This document shows positions 17,941 through 27,298 of a stretch of DNA of 64,000 nucleotides, in pieces (position 1 is the stretch's first letter; each line of letters starts with the position of its first letter). The position numbers and the translations under genes are program-made. The stretch lies in contig CAMWKO010000011.1 of assembly GCA_947174885.1 (NCBI GenBank), positions 18,990-82,989 on the forward strand. The letters run 5' to 3'. Below the pieces are notes generated by a model. The model was not told the DNA's origin. It searched no databases and saw only the letters and a program-made list of their open reading frames with translations. This stretch comes from an uncultured Clostridia bacterium (GTDB lineage Bacteria; Bacillota; Clostridia; Lachnospirales; Lachnospiraceae).

Positions 17941-18699
17941 TTATTTTCCGTTTTCCTGTGCAATTATATATATTCTTTCACTATTTTCGTTTGCAGGATT
18001 ATGTGTAAATGCATCATATGCAGTTACAAAGGTCATACCTGCACTTTCAATGGCATTCTTTATTTCATCTAAGGAATAGGCACGCTGAATGTGGGTTTCC
18101 TCAAATTTTTCAAACAAATTATCTTTGTCCTCCTCAAGTTTTGCAAATATGGTCAAATCATATTGATTAATATTTGTATCATTATAAAATGTATTTTCCC
18201 AGATAAAGCTGCCGTTTTCTCTGTTTTCTGCAATAGTACAATCACCCATCTGTCTGTATTTATATATTGTGTTTAAATCAAAGATAAATAATCCCTTAGG
18301 GTCTAAATAATTATTGGCAAGTTTAAATACATTTATCAAATCTTCATATTCAGTGATATAATTCATTGAGTCACAAATACTGACAATAGCAGCAACTGTA
18401 CCATACAATTCAAAACTGCGCATATCCTGATTTAAGTAAAGGATATCAAGTTCGTTTTCATATTTTTTATCAAGCGCAATATTAAGCATTTCGTCCGAAT
18501 TATCAATTCCAATCATATCATATCCGGACTCTGCAAGAAGCTGTGTAATATTACCGGTGCCACAGCCAAGGTCTAATATAATGCCATCGGTTATGTTGTG
18601 TTCTTTTAGTAAATCGATGAGATATAAGCTCCATTCTTTATAGGGAATGTTGTCCATAAATAAATCATATAAAGAAGCGAAACCAGTATAGGATTCCAT
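17941..18699 (-). CDS. Class I SAM-dependent methyltransferase
   Basis: A 252-residue cytosolic protein. Motif I ILDLGCGTGNITQLLA (near residue 41) binds S-adenosylmethionine; IGIDNSDEML (acidic residue for the ribose) and VSICDSMNYI (motif IV region) follow, with GLFIFDLNT after. It lacks a second domain, so the substrate (small molecule or macromolecule) cannot be told. Related proteins start MESYTGFASLYDLFMD and are usually annotated simply as methyltransferases. It is upstream of hslO on the same strand with a 92-base gap, so co-transcription is possible. Confidence 0.85.
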   Translation of the reverse strand: MESYTGFASLYDLFMDNIPYKEWSLYLIDLLKEHNITDGIILDLGCGTGNITQLLAESGYDMIGIDNSDEMLNIALDKKYENELDILYLNQDMRSFELYGTVAAIVSICDSMNYITEYEDLINVFKLANNYLDPKGLFIFDLNTIYKYRQMGDCTIAENRENGSFIWENTFYNDTNINQYDLTIFAKLEEDKDNLFEKFEETHIQRAYSLDEIKNAIESAGMTFVTAYDAFTHNPANENSERIYIIAQENGK

Positions 18700-18820
18700 A
18701 AGCTGCCTCCGTATTTATTGTTTTAGCCTATGATAGCAGTTTTTAATGCAAAATGCAATCTTGATTATTGCAGGCTTTTGCTTTATACTTTAGCGTGGAA
18801 GGTTAAAAAAAGGTAAAGAT

Positions 18821-19843
18821 ATGAACAAAAATATAGTGTTTTCTCATATAAGGAAGACAAGTATAAAGCATTTGGTTATTTCCATGGTGCCGTTGATTAT
18901 TATCTTTATAATACTGGCATTAATACCATTTAAAGAAATCTTTTGGAGTGATTATGTAAATACGGCAGGTGATGCTGTTAGAGCACATCAAAACGGTACT
19001 ACCTTTATTACCGTGAACCCGGAAGTCATATATTATACAGGATATGATTTAATGGAGGACGGAAAAAGTAAAGGTGCATATTATTATGAAATACAAAACG
19101 ACAATAAATGTATATTCTATCTGATGAATGAGGCTAAGGATACAATAGATAGCTCGTATAAATCATCAGGCATTTTAGTTAAATTTAAAAAAAGTAATGG
19201 TCTTTTTGACAATATGCTGGAGATGCTGTCAAAAACCATTGATTGGAATTATGACGGGCTAAAAGAAATTACCTCAGATATCATACTTGTTCAGATTGAT
19301 AATGTAGTATGGATATATCAGGTGGTATTTGTAATATTACTTATTATTATACTGTACTTATTGTATATAGTAATCAACAGCCTTTTATATTCCATTTTTC
19401 CGGTTTTGCATCCGGCTGTCAGAAAGATAAAGAGGTTTTTAAATTATGATTCCTACAAAGTATTATCAGAGGATTTAGATTATCAGGTAGTAACTGATGT
19501 AGCCCACGCAGGAGGAATGTATATCACGGAAAACTTTTTCATCCATTTGGGTAATTTTTATGTAAATATAGTACCATTAAGTGAGATTGTTTTTGTTTAT
19601 GAGAACAGTCAGATGAGGAGTTTATCGGGAATGCATTTTAAGATATTATATACACTGCATCTTAGGGGAAATAAAAGATTTAGATGTTCCTGTCCCGGTA
19701 AGACAAAAGAGGATGCAGATTTTATTTTAGATTATTTTGCAAAGAATTATCCGGATATATTAAATGGATATACAGATGAAAACAGAAAGCTGGCAATAGA
19801 TTATATGAGAAAACTTAAAAGAGACAATAAAAAAAACAGATAA
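18821..19843 (+). CDS. Uncharacterised membrane protein with two transmembrane segments
   Basis: A 340-residue protein. A first hydrophobic segment (about 18-36) and a second (about 167-190) flank a 130-residue, probably extracytoplasmic, domain rich in Asp/Tyr. The C-terminal 140 residues (SYKVLSEDLDYQVVTDVAHA onward) form a cytosolic beta-rich domain with the pattern NFFIHLGNFYVNIVPLSEIVFVYEN, then a charged tail; this resembles the PH-like domain of Clostridial DUF6709/YcxB-type proteins, but the match is from memory and uncertain. No enzyme motif is seen. AAGGTAAAG precedes the ATG. galE follows 51 bases on and may be co-transcribed. Confidence 0.6.
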   Translation: MNKNIVFSHIRKTSIKHLVISMVPLIIIFIILALIPFKEIFWSDYVNTAGDAVRAHQNGTTFITVNPEVIYYTGYDLMEDGKSKGAYYYEIQNDNKCIFYLMNEAKDTIDSSYKSSGILVKFKKSNGLFDNMLEMLSKTIDWNYDGLKEITSDIILVQIDNVVWIYQVVFVILLIIILYLLYIVINSLLYSIFPVLHPAVRKIKRFLNYDSYKVLSEDLDYQVVTDVAHAGGMYITENFFIHLGNFYVNIVPLSEIVFVYENSQMRSLSGMHFKILYTLHLRGNKRFRCSCPGKTKEDADFILDYFAKNYPDILNGYTDENRKLAIDYMRKLKRDNKKNR

Positions 19844-19894
19844 ATTAAACAGAAAAAGCCAGAAATAAATGTGAAAAAAGATTAGGAGGCAAAT

Positions 19895-20884
19895 ATGACA
19901 ATATTAGTATTAGGAGGAGCCGGATATATAGGCTCACACACTGTTTATGAACTTATTGACAAGGGTTATGAGGTAGTGGTTGCAGACAATCTTGAAACAG
20001 GACATATAGAAGCTGTTCATGAAAAGGCAAAATTTTATAAGGGAGATATAAGAGAAAGAGAATTTATTGACAGCGTATTTGATAATGAGAAGATTGATGC
20101 GGTTATTCATTTTGCTGCTAATTCCTTAGTGGGTGAAAGTATGACAAATCCGCTTAAATATTATGATAATAATTTATGTGGAACCAAGGTTCTGCTTGAA
20201 AGTATGGTAAGCCATGGAATTGATAAAATAGTATTTTCTTCAACAGCGGCTACATACGGAGAACCGGATAATATCCCTATCTTGGAGACAGATAAAACAG
20301 AGCCTACAAATACTTATGGCGAAACGAAGCTTTCTATGGAAAAGATGTTTAAGTGGACAGGTCTTGCACATGGCATCAGATATGTTTCACTAAGATACTT
20401 TAATGCCTGCGGAGCTCATGCCAGTGGAAATATAGGCGAGGCGCATTTGACGGAAACACATCTGATTCCGCTTATATTACAGGTACCAAACGGACAGAGA
20501 GAATTTATCAGTATCTTTGGAGATGATTATGATACGGAGGACGGAACCTGTATAAGGGATTATATTCATGTAACTGACCTTGCAAATGCACATATTCTGG
20601 CTGTTGAGTATCTAAATAAAGGAAATGAAAGTAATATATTCAATTTGGGAAACGGCATTGGATTTTCCGTAAAAGAAGTAATAGAAACTGCCAGAAACGT
20701 AACAGGTCATGAGATACCTGCTAAAATTTGTGAAAGAAGAGCAGGAGACCCTGCAAGACTTATAGCCTCAAGTCGGAAGGCAAAGGATATACTTGGATGG
20801 AATCCACAGCATAATGATTTGTCAGAAATTATTTCTACTGCATGGAACTGGCATAAGCGTCATCCAAACGGATACGAAAAATAA
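19895..20884 (+). CDS. galE: UDP-glucose 4-epimerase
   Basis: A 329-residue short-chain dehydrogenase/reductase that interconverts UDP-glucose and UDP-galactose using bound NAD. It shows the dinucleotide motif GGAGYIGSHT (residues 7-16), DNLETGH, the catalytic Ser of FSSTAATYGEP, the YxxxK pair in NTYGETKLSMEK (about 147-155), RYFNACGAH and the substrate-binding RAGDPARLIAS. Normal length. GGAGGC lies six bases before the ATG. It supplies UDP-galactose for surface polysaccharide or the Leloir pathway; no gal genes are nearby. Confidence 0.95.
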   Translation: MTILVLGGAGYIGSHTVYELIDKGYEVVVADNLETGHIEAVHEKAKFYKGDIREREFIDSVFDNEKIDAVIHFAANSLVGESMTNPLKYYDNNLCGTKVLLESMVSHGIDKIVFSSTAATYGEPDNIPILETDKTEPTNTYGETKLSMEKMFKWTGLAHGIRYVSLRYFNACGAHASGNIGEAHLTETHLIPLILQVPNGQREFISIFGDDYDTEDGTCIRDYIHVTDLANAHILAVEYLNKGNESNIFNLGNGIGFSVKEVIETARNVTGHEIPAKICERRAGDPARLIASSRKAKDILGWNPQHNDLSEIISTAWNWHKRHPNGYEK

Positions 20885-21056
20885 AAAACTAAAAAAATAC
20901 TTGCCATATTTAAGAAAATATGGTTTTCTTATATAATGTGAGTTAATAAATTAATTATAAGAAATGATAATTAAAAATCTATAAAAAGTATATGAATTAA
21001 TATAATATAGAAGATGATTATCAGTATATATTTATATATAATGAAAGGAACAGGAA

Positions 21057-22376
21057 ATGAAAAAGGTTGTAAAATTTGGTGGCAGTTCATTAGCCAGTGC
21101 TGAGCAGTTTAAAAAAGTAGGAGATATCATTCGTGCAGATGAGGGACGCAGATATGTAGTGCCTTCAGCACCGGGTAAAAGATTTAATAATGATACAAAA
21201 GTCACTGATATGTTATATCAGTGCTATGCTTTAGCAGAGGAAGGAAAGCCATTTACAGAACAGCTTGAAAATATCAAAGAGAGATATAATGAAATTATAA
21301 ATGGATTAGGTCTCGATTTGTCTTTAGACAAAGAATTTGAAATAATAAAATCGCGCTTTGAGGAATGTGCAGGAAGTGATTATGCTGCTTCAAGAGGTGA
21401 GTACCTGAATGGTATTATTATGGCGGATTATTTAGGATATGAATTTATTGATTCAGCTACAGTTATTTTCTTTGATAAAAACGGAAACTTTGATGCTAAT
21501 ACAACAAATGAAATTTTAGGTGCAAAGCTTGAAAATATAGAAAGAGCAGTTATTCCGGGATTTTATGGCGCATATTCAGACGGAAAGGTTAAGACCTTTT
21601 CAAGAGGTGGCTCTGATGTTACAGGCTCTATTGTATCAAAGGCTGTTAAGGCTGATTTATATGAGAATTGGACAGATGTATCAGGCTTCCTGGTAGCAGA
21701 TCCTAGAATTATTGATAATCCGGAGGTTATTACAACTATTACCTATAAGGAGCTTAGAGAGCTTTCTTATATGGGTGCAACGGTTCTGCACGAAGATGCT
21801 ATTTTCCCTGTAAGAAAAGAGGGTATTCCAATCAATATCAAAAATACAAACAAGCCGGATGATCCTGGTACTATGATTGTAGAAAGCACCTGTCGCCAGT
21901 CTAAGTATACGATTACAGGTATTGCCGGTAAAAAGGGATTTGTATCGATTAATATTGAAAAGGATATGATGAACTCAGAAATCGGTTTTGGAAGAAAAGT
22001 ATTAGAAGCCTTTGAAAAGCATGGTATTTCATTTGAACATGTTCCATCAGGAATTGACACAATGACTGTATATGTACATCAGCCGGAGTTTGAAGGCAAG
22101 GAGCAGCAGGTATTGGCAGATATTCACAGACTTACAAATCCGGATTCTATTGAAATTGAATCGGATTTAGCTCTTATCGCTGTTGTTGGTAGAAGCATGA
22201 AAGCTACAAAGGGTACGGCAGCAAGAATTTTTTCAGCATTAGCTCATGCCAATATCAATGTAAAGATGATTGATCAGGGTTCAAGTGAGTTGAATATAAT
22301 TATCGGTGTAAGAAATGTAGATTTTGATAAAGCTATTAAAGCTATATATGATTTATTTGTACTTACACAGATATAA
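21057..22376 (+). CDS. lysC: Aspartate kinase with two ACT domains
   Basis: A 439-residue enzyme that phosphorylates aspartate, the first step to lysine, threonine and methionine. The kinase domain begins KVVKFGGSSLAS and contains GFYGAYSDGKVKTFSRGGSD and the TDVSGFLVADPRII segment (about 205-220). Two C-terminal ACT domains (GIAGKKGFVSINIE and ALIAVVGRSMKATKG) should bind the feedback amino acid. AAAGGAACAGG precedes the ATG. I looked for a lysine riboswitch in the 172 bases upstream and see none, so control is probably allosteric. It is followed by two terminators. Confidence 0.94.
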   Translation: MKKVVKFGGSSLASAEQFKKVGDIIRADEGRRYVVPSAPGKRFNNDTKVTDMLYQCYALAEEGKPFTEQLENIKERYNEIINGLGLDLSLDKEFEIIKSRFEECAGSDYAASRGEYLNGIIMADYLGYEFIDSATVIFFDKNGNFDANTTNEILGAKLENIERAVIPGFYGAYSDGKVKTFSRGGSDVTGSIVSKAVKADLYENWTDVSGFLVADPRIIDNPEVITTITYKELRELSYMGATVLHEDAIFPVRKEGIPINIKNTNKPDDPGTMIVESTCRQSKYTITGIAGKKGFVSINIEKDMMNSEIGFGRKVLEAFEKHGISFEHVPSGIDTMTVYVHQPEFEGKEQQVLADIHRLTNPDSIEIESDLALIAVVGRSMKATKGTAARIFSALAHANINVKMIDQGSSELNIIIGVRNVDFDKAIKAIYDLFVLTQI

Positions 22377-22380
22377 CATT

Positions 22381-22430
22381 TATTATTGCGAGCAACGAGC
22401 CAAATTTAAGCTTGGTGCAATAATTTTTTG
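22381..22430 (+). terminator. Terminator after aspartate kinase
   Basis: TTATTGC...GCAATAA closes a hairpin with an inner CCAAATTTAAGCTTGG, followed by TTTTTT. Confidence 0.75.
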
Positions 22431-22464
22431 ATTATAAATAGAAAAGATTTATACGCAAAAACTA

Positions 22465-22502
22465 CCACGAGCAGGCACAATGCGTCTACTCGTGGATTTT
22501 TA
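22465..22502 (+). terminator. Second terminator after aspartate kinase
   Basis: CCACGAG/CTCGTGG (22465-22471 with 22489-22495), followed by ATTTTTT. Confidence 0.75.
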
Positions 22503-22608
22503 ATCTTATAGAAATGTCCTCTTAAAACACGAAGTAAATTTGCATAAGATTTATCTATGGGGACAAAAATAATATTTTATATAATTTATGGAAAGGAATA
22601 CTAACATT

Positions 22609-23166
22609 ATGAAAAATGAAATGTCGCTTTGGAAAAGGTTTAAGGGACATTTAAAAACCATAAATGCACATAAATTAATGGTAATGAAGCATTGCTTTAG
22701 GTGTGGTCTGTACAGACAGGGACTATTACATGATTTGTCAAAGTATACACCGTCAGAGTTTATTCCGGGGGTGAAGTATTTTCAGGGGGACAGAAGTCCA
22801 AACAATGCACAAAGAGAAGCAGAGGGATGTTCTACAGCATGGTTACATCACAAAGGGAGAAATAAGCATCACTTTGAATACTGGATTGATTATCCTGTAA
22901 ATAAGGATGCAGGTTTAGCAGGAATGAAAATGCCTTTAAACTATGTTATAGAGATGTTTTGTGACAGAGTGGCAGCCAGTAAAATATATAATAAAGAAAA
23001 GTATAAAGACAGTGATTCACTAAAATATTACTTAAAAGGGAAAGGTCACTATGTAATGAATGGGGATGTGGAAGCATTATTGTATAAGCTTTTGAAGATG
23101 TTATCAGTAAAAGGTGAAGATTATACTTTTATGTATATTAGAAAAAAGGTATTAAATAATAGATAG
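22609..23166 (+). CDS. DUF5662 family protein
   Basis: A 185-residue protein of unknown function. The family signature is strong: the histidine-rich sequence FKGHLKTINAHKLMVMKHCF, then GLYRQGLLHDLSKYTPSEF, then AWLHHKGRNKHHFEYWID, then EMFCDRVAAS. The order H...HD...H-H...D looks like a metal-binding HD-type phosphohydrolase core, so a metal-dependent phosphatase role is possible but unproven. Start 22609 follows GAAAGGAA; a longer reading from 22588 would contain that site. It lies alone between the aspartate kinase terminators and the surface-protein gene. Confidence 0.85.
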   Translation: MKNEMSLWKRFKGHLKTINAHKLMVMKHCFRCGLYRQGLLHDLSKYTPSEFIPGVKYFQGDRSPNNAQREAEGCSTAWLHHKGRNKHHFEYWIDYPVNKDAGLAGMKMPLNYVIEMFCDRVAASKIYNKEKYKDSDSLKYYLKGKGHYVMNGDVEALLYKLLKMLSVKGEDYTFMYIRKKVLNNR

Positions 23167-23219
23167 AATATCACTTTTAAATAATTTATTATGGGAAATA
23201 TATCCATATATGTTAAATT

Positions 23220-23245
23220 CCCCCGAAAAGGGGGTGTAATATTTT
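23220..23245 (+). terminator. Hairpin CCCCC-GAAAA-GGGGG
   Basis: A compact GC stem (23220-23234) followed by TGTAATATTTTTG, downstream of the DUF5662 gene and about 65 bases before the surface-protein start. Confidence 0.6.
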
Positions 23246-23299
23246 TGCTTTTAATTGTATTATAGCATTAATAGAAAAAGTTGTATTTTAGGAGGATTT

Positions 23300-24358
23300 A
23301 TGAGAAAGTCAACAAGAAAATTAGTTACAATAGTATCAGGTTTGATTTTAACTTTATCAACTTCATTTGCTGCATTTGCTGATACAGCAACAGTTGGTAA
23401 TGAAAATACAACAACAGATAAAAAAATAACAGAAAATAACGTTTATTTTTATGTATTCAGCCCATTAGAGAAAGATGAAGAAACAAAGAAAATTGTTATT
23501 GAAAATCCTCACTTAGATTCAGCAGTTACAGTATGGACAGAAAGAAACGAGAAAATGACAGGCTCAATAGCATATGAGGAAAGTCAGTATAGAGAATATG
23601 ATATTGAAAATTCATTCAATATATTACAGAAGAAAGCAGGTTATATTGATACAGATGATGTTAATGCAGTATTAACAGATGTACCGGCTGATGAGATAAT
23701 TGAAGAAGCAATTCAAGCTATGTGGCCATCATATGATTATGATGCAACTAAGTATGGTATAAAATGGATAATTGTTAAGTATGCTCATAATACATGGCAT
23801 GTAGATGGCGTTATAGTTCCATTATCAGAACTTGAAGAGCCAACCACAGAAGAGGATACTACAGAAGCTACAACAGAAGAGCAGACTTCAGAAGCTGTAA
23901 CAGAAGAAGAGACTACTACAGAAACTGCAACAGAAAAGGATACAACAGAACAGCAGTCTACAGAAGCTGCAACAGAAAAGGATACAACAGAACAGCAGTC
24001 TACAGAAGCTGTAACAGAAGAAGAGACTACTACAGTAGGTGGTGTAGATATAGATGATGAAGATACTCCATTATCAGATGGAAAGGATAATAATACAGAA
24101 GCAACTAAAAATCCGACAGTAGGTGGTGTAGATATAATAGATGAAGACATTCCGTTATCAGACGGAAAGGACATCAATACAGAAGCAGCCAAAAATCCAA
24201 CAGCAGGCGGTGTGGATATAATAGATGAAAATATTCCGCTTTCTGATGGAGCACCTCAGACAGGTGATAATACAGTAGTTTGGGTATTTGCACTTGTAGC
24301 AGTTCTTACAGCTGGTATGATATTTGCAGTAAATACCAAGAAAACAGATGAAGAATAA
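23300..24358 (+). CDS. Sortase-anchored surface protein with Thr/Glu and 28-residue repeats
   Basis: A 352-residue exported protein. Signal peptide: residues 1-28 (basic RKSTRK, hydrophobic LVTIVSGLILTLSTSFAAF, then ADTA). A globular domain of about 150 residues follows, of unknown fold. A Thr/Glu-rich stalk (about 180-245) contains two copies of a 14-residue unit (ATEKDTTEQQSTEA). Then come two and a half copies of a 28-residue unit starting GGVDIIDEDIPLSDGKD. The C-terminus is APQTGD (LPxTG-like), a membrane segment and KKTDEE, a sortase sorting signal. GGAGGA precedes the ATG at 23300. The adhesion or glycan target is unknown; no sortase gene is in the window. Confidence 0.85.
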   Translation: MRKSTRKLVTIVSGLILTLSTSFAAFADTATVGNENTTTDKKITENNVYFYVFSPLEKDEETKKIVIENPHLDSAVTVWTERNEKMTGSIAYEESQYREYDIENSFNILQKKAGYIDTDDVNAVLTDVPADEIIEEAIQAMWPSYDYDATKYGIKWIIVKYAHNTWHVDGVIVPLSELEEPTTEEDTTEATTEEQTSEAVTEEETTTETATEKDTTEQQSTEAATEKDTTEQQSTEAVTEEETTTVGGVDIDDEDTPLSDGKDNNTEATKNPTVGGVDIIDEDIPLSDGKDINTEAAKNPTAGGVDIIDENIPLSDGAPQTGDNTVVWVFALVAVLTAGMIFAVNTKKTDEE

Positions 24359-24415
24359 TTAAAAGCAGATTTTTAAAATATACGATATATTAAGAGCGAT
24401 TAGAGAAAGTATTTA

Positions 24416-24449
24416 ACAACCGGAGAATTTTATTCCCCGGTTGTTTTTA
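24416..24449 (+). terminator. Terminator of the surface-protein gene
   Basis: ACAACCGG/CCGGTTGT followed by TTTTATC; the stem arms lie at 24416-24423 and 24437-24444. Confidence 0.8.
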
Positions 24450-24556
24450 TCTTATAGGAAAGTTATTAAAGTTTTTCTATAAGATATAAATAATATGCAC
24501 ACTTGGAGACCCTGTTCTATTATTAACTCGTAATTGATAATAATTTTCAAAATGTA

Positions 24557-24618
24557 TTGACAGATGCAGTATTAAGATGTAAAATACATATAAACATATG
24601 AATAATCGTTCATATGTT
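24557..24618 (+). promoter_or_regulatory. Promoter and metal-repressor operator of the efflux operon
   Basis: TTGACA (24557-24562), 17-base spacer, TAAAAT (24580-24585). Just downstream is the perfect palindrome AACATATGAA, six bases, TTCATATGTT (24593-24618), of the length and layout of ArsR/SmtB-family operators, placed over the transcription start. Confidence 0.85.
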
Positions 24619-24637
24619 TTGGAAAGGAGAATTATAT

Positions 24638-25006
24638 ATGTATAAATTTCAGGATAATTCTGATTTGGAATGTGAAGATATTCAGGTACATTCAGATGTA
24701 GTAAATGAAGTTACACATAATATGCCTGATGATGAAATGCTGTATGATCTTGCAGAGTTTTTTAAGGTATTTGCAGATTCTACCCGTATTAAGATAATAT
24801 ATGCGTTATCAAAATCTGAGTTGTGCGTATGTGATATCAGTGAGATATTAAATGTGAGTCAATCGGCAGTATCCCATCAGCTGAGAATGTTAAAACAGAT
24901 GAAGCTGGTAAAGTACAGACGTGAGGGAAAAAGTATATTTTATTCACTTTCTGATGAACATATAGAAGATATATTTAACAAGGGTATGGAACACATTTGC
25001 GAGTAA
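24638..25006 (+). CDS. ArsR/SmtB-family metal-responsive repressor (CadC/CmtR-like)
   Basis: A 122-residue winged helix-turn-helix repressor. The metal-sensing helix reads SELCVCDIS (near residue 68), the CxCxD motif of CadC/ArsR-type sensors, and an N-terminal Cys in LECEDIQVHSD could complete a thiolate site for Cd, Pb or Zn. The recognition helix is in VSQSAVSHQLRMLKQM and the wing in KYRREGKSIFYSL. Start 24638 follows GGAAAGGAG. It is first in an operon with an HMA protein and a P1B ATPase, under its own operator. Metal binding should release DNA and turn the operon on. Confidence 0.92.
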   Translation: MYKFQDNSDLECEDIQVHSDVVNEVTHNMPDDEMLYDLAEFFKVFADSTRIKIIYALSKSELCVCDISEILNVSQSAVSHQLRMLKQMKLVKYRREGKSIFYSLSDEHIEDIFNKGMEHICE

Positions 25007-25019
25007 TGGAGGTAATATT

Positions 25020-25244
25020 ATGACAAAGACATTTATAGTAAAGAATTTAGATTGTGCACATTGTGCTGAAAAGATGGAAAGAGCAATTAATAAAATAAAG
25101 GGTGTAAATGAAGCCAGTATAACATTTATGACACAGAAGCTGTTTTTGGATGCAGACGATGACAGATTTGATGAAATTGTAGAAGAGGCAAGAAAAGCTG
25201 TCAAAAAAATAGATGGTGATGAAGTGGATTTGACTGAAGTATAG
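25020..25244 (+). CDS. Stand-alone heavy-metal-associated (HMA) domain protein
   Basis: A 74-residue ferredoxin-like metallochaperone with the metal-binding loop NLDCAHCAEKME (CxxC at residues 12-15). The C-terminal half contains an Asp-rich DADDDRFDE stretch. GGAGGT precedes the ATG and it starts 13 bases after the repressor. In most CadA-type pumps this domain is fused to the N-terminus; the adjacent ATPase lacks it, so this protein probably delivers metal in trans. Confidence 0.92.
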   Translation: MTKTFIVKNLDCAHCAEKMERAINKIKGVNEASITFMTQKLFLDADDDRFDEIVEEARKAVKKIDGDEVDLTEV

Positions 25245-25329
25245 AAGCGTGTTTTATGTAAATTAATGATTTATGATTTGATACCATTATATATAATAAA
25301 TACAGTATTGTATATAAAGGAGGTTAGTA

Positions 25330-27249
25330 ATGAAAAAGAAAGATTTGATAAAAGTAATAGTTTCATTTCTTATTTTAGTAATAGGAATGATATTGGAAAA
25401 CGGAATAATTAATTTGGAAACTGTATTTAATGTATCTGTTGCAGTTGCATCAAATACAATATTAGTAATATTTGTATTAGCTTATATTATTATCGGTGGT
25501 GAAGTTTTAAAGACTGCGGCCGTTAATATATTGCATGGACAGATTTTTGATGAAAATTTTCTTATGACAATAGCTACTATAGGAGCATTTCTGGTAGGTG
25601 AATATCCGGAGGCGGTAGCTGTTATGCTATTCTATCAGATTGGTGAAATGTTCCAGTCATATGCGGTTAACAGGTCAAGACGTTCTATTTCTGAGCTTAT
25701 GGATATAAAGCCGGAAACAGCAAATTTGAAAAATGATGATGGTACAATTATTACTAAAAAGCCGGAGGATATAAAGACAGGCGATATCATTATAATAAAG
25801 CCCGGTGAAAAGGTACCTCTGGATGGTATAGTTATAAGCGGAAGTGGAGATATAGATACATCAGCTCTTACAGGTGAGAGTATTCCGCGCTTTGTGGAAG
25901 CAGACAGTGAACTTATAAGTGGTTCTATTTCATTAAACAGTATGCTTGAAATGAAAGTAACAAAAGAATATAAGGAATCTACAGTTGCCAAGATATTAGA
26001 ACTTGTAGAAAATGCCAGTTCAAGAAAGTCAAGGTCAGAGAAGTTTATCTCAAAATTTGCCAGATATTATACGCCTATAGTAGTAATTCTGGCTATTGCA
26101 CTGGCTCTTATTCCGACCCTAATCAGTGGATTCTCTTTGGAAGTGTTTAAAGTATGGGGGTATAGAGCCTGCAGCTTTTTGGTAATATCATGTCCATGTG
26201 CATTAGTTATATCAGTACCTCTTAGCTTTTTCGGAGGTATTGGCGGTGCATCCTCCCATGGTGTATTAGTGAAAGGAAGTAACTATATGGAAACGCTTTC
26301 AAAGGTTTCGCATATTGTTTGTGATAAAACAGGAACACTTACAGAGGGAAATTTTAAGGTTACAAAGATAGACAGTGTAAATTGCAGTGATATGGAGTTA
26401 CTTATAGCTGCTGCAAAGGCTGAGAAAAACTCAAATCATCCTATAGCAAAGTCATTGTTGAATGAGTTAAAAGCTTATTCAGAGGAGGAGTACACAAAGG
26501 TTATTAATGCAGTAAATAATGCAAAAATTACTGAATTTGCAGGATATGGCATTAAATATGAGGACCAGGAGGATATAATTTTTGCGGGAAATTCAAAACT
26601 TATGGATAAGGAAAATATTGAATATAAGTCAGTAGACAGTGTGGGAAGTGTTGTATATGTTGCCAGAAACGGAAATATTCTTGGAAGCATTGTAATTGAG
26701 GATATTATAAAGGAGGATACAAAGGAAGCTATTGAAAAGCTGAAGAGTATGGGCATTAAGCTTATAATGCTTACGGGTGATAAAAAGGAAATAGCAAAGA
26801 ATGTAGCAGAAAAGATAGGTATTGATGAGGTATATTCAGAGCTGCTGCCACAGGATAAGGTATCGAAGGTAAATAATTTATTAGAAAATAAAGAAAAGAC
26901 TGATGCAATAGTATTTGTAGGTGATGGAATAAATGATGCACCCGTACTTGCAGGAGCAGATGTAGGTATAGCAATGGGAGGTCTGGGTTCTGATGCAGCT
27001 ATTGAAGCAGCAGATATAGTAATAATGGATGATAAGTTTACGGGAGTGTCAAAGGCAGTTTTAATAGCTAAAAAAACAGTAAGAATAGTAAAAGAAAATA
27101 TCGTATTTGCACTGGGAGTAAAAATTGCCATTCTTATTCTGGCAGCCTTTGGTATTGCAAATATGTGGATGGCGGTATTTGCTGATGTAGGAGTGGCATT
27201 TATAGCGATATTAAATGCACTCAGAGCAATGAAGCTTAAGGAAATATAA
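25330..27249 (+). CDS. cadA: P1B-type metal-exporting ATPase (Zn/Cd/Pb type)
   Basis: A 639-residue polytopic pump. The ion-binding helix motif is SCPCALVISVPLSFFGGIGG (near residue 290); SCPCALV is the Zn/Cd/Pb class rather than the Cu class. The phosphorylation site is CDKTGTLTEG, the actuator loop is SALTGESIPR, the nucleotide domain has NHPIAKS (HP locus), and VGDGINDAPVLAGADVG closes the P domain. The N-terminus starts directly with a membrane segment, without any HMA domain, which is supplied by the separate upstream gene. AAAGGAGG precedes the ATG. It should export metal when the repressor is relieved. Confidence 0.94.
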   Translation: MKKKDLIKVIVSFLILVIGMILENGIINLETVFNVSVAVASNTILVIFVLAYIIIGGEVLKTAAVNILHGQIFDENFLMTIATIGAFLVGEYPEAVAVMLFYQIGEMFQSYAVNRSRRSISELMDIKPETANLKNDDGTIITKKPEDIKTGDIIIIKPGEKVPLDGIVISGSGDIDTSALTGESIPRFVEADSELISGSISLNSMLEMKVTKEYKESTVAKILELVENASSRKSRSEKFISKFARYYTPIVVILAIALALIPTLISGFSLEVFKVWGYRACSFLVISCPCALVISVPLSFFGGIGGASSHGVLVKGSNYMETLSKVSHIVCDKTGTLTEGNFKVTKIDSVNCSDMELLIAAAKAEKNSNHPIAKSLLNELKAYSEEEYTKVINAVNNAKITEFAGYGIKYEDQEDIIFAGNSKLMDKENIEYKSVDSVGSVVYVARNGNILGSIVIEDIIKEDTKEAIEKLKSMGIKLIMLTGDKKEIAKNVAEKIGIDEVYSELLPQDKVSKVNNLLENKEKTDAIVFVGDGINDAPVLAGADVGIAMGGLGSDAAIEAADIVIMDDKFTGVSKAVLIAKKTVRIVKENIVFALGVKIAILILAAFGIANMWMAVFADVGVAFIAILNALRAMKLKEI

Positions 27250-27258
27250 TAATAAAAA

Positions 27259-27298
27259 ATCCGGAGCTATATATTGTTCAATATATATAGTTCCGGAT
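27259..27298. terminator. Terminator at the end of the metal-efflux operon
   Basis: ATCCGGA and TCCGGAT flank an inner CTATATATTG/CAATATATATAG hairpin; an A-rich 5' side and a T-containing 3' side follow. Confidence 0.75.

Noticed and set aside
20885..21056. Lysine riboswitch before aspartate kinase
   Set aside because: The gap is short and AT-rich, with none of the conserved lysine-box sequence.
23785..24192. Minus-strand open frame opposite the surface-protein repeats
   Set aside because: It is low-complexity Ser/Val sequence produced by the repeat on the other strand.
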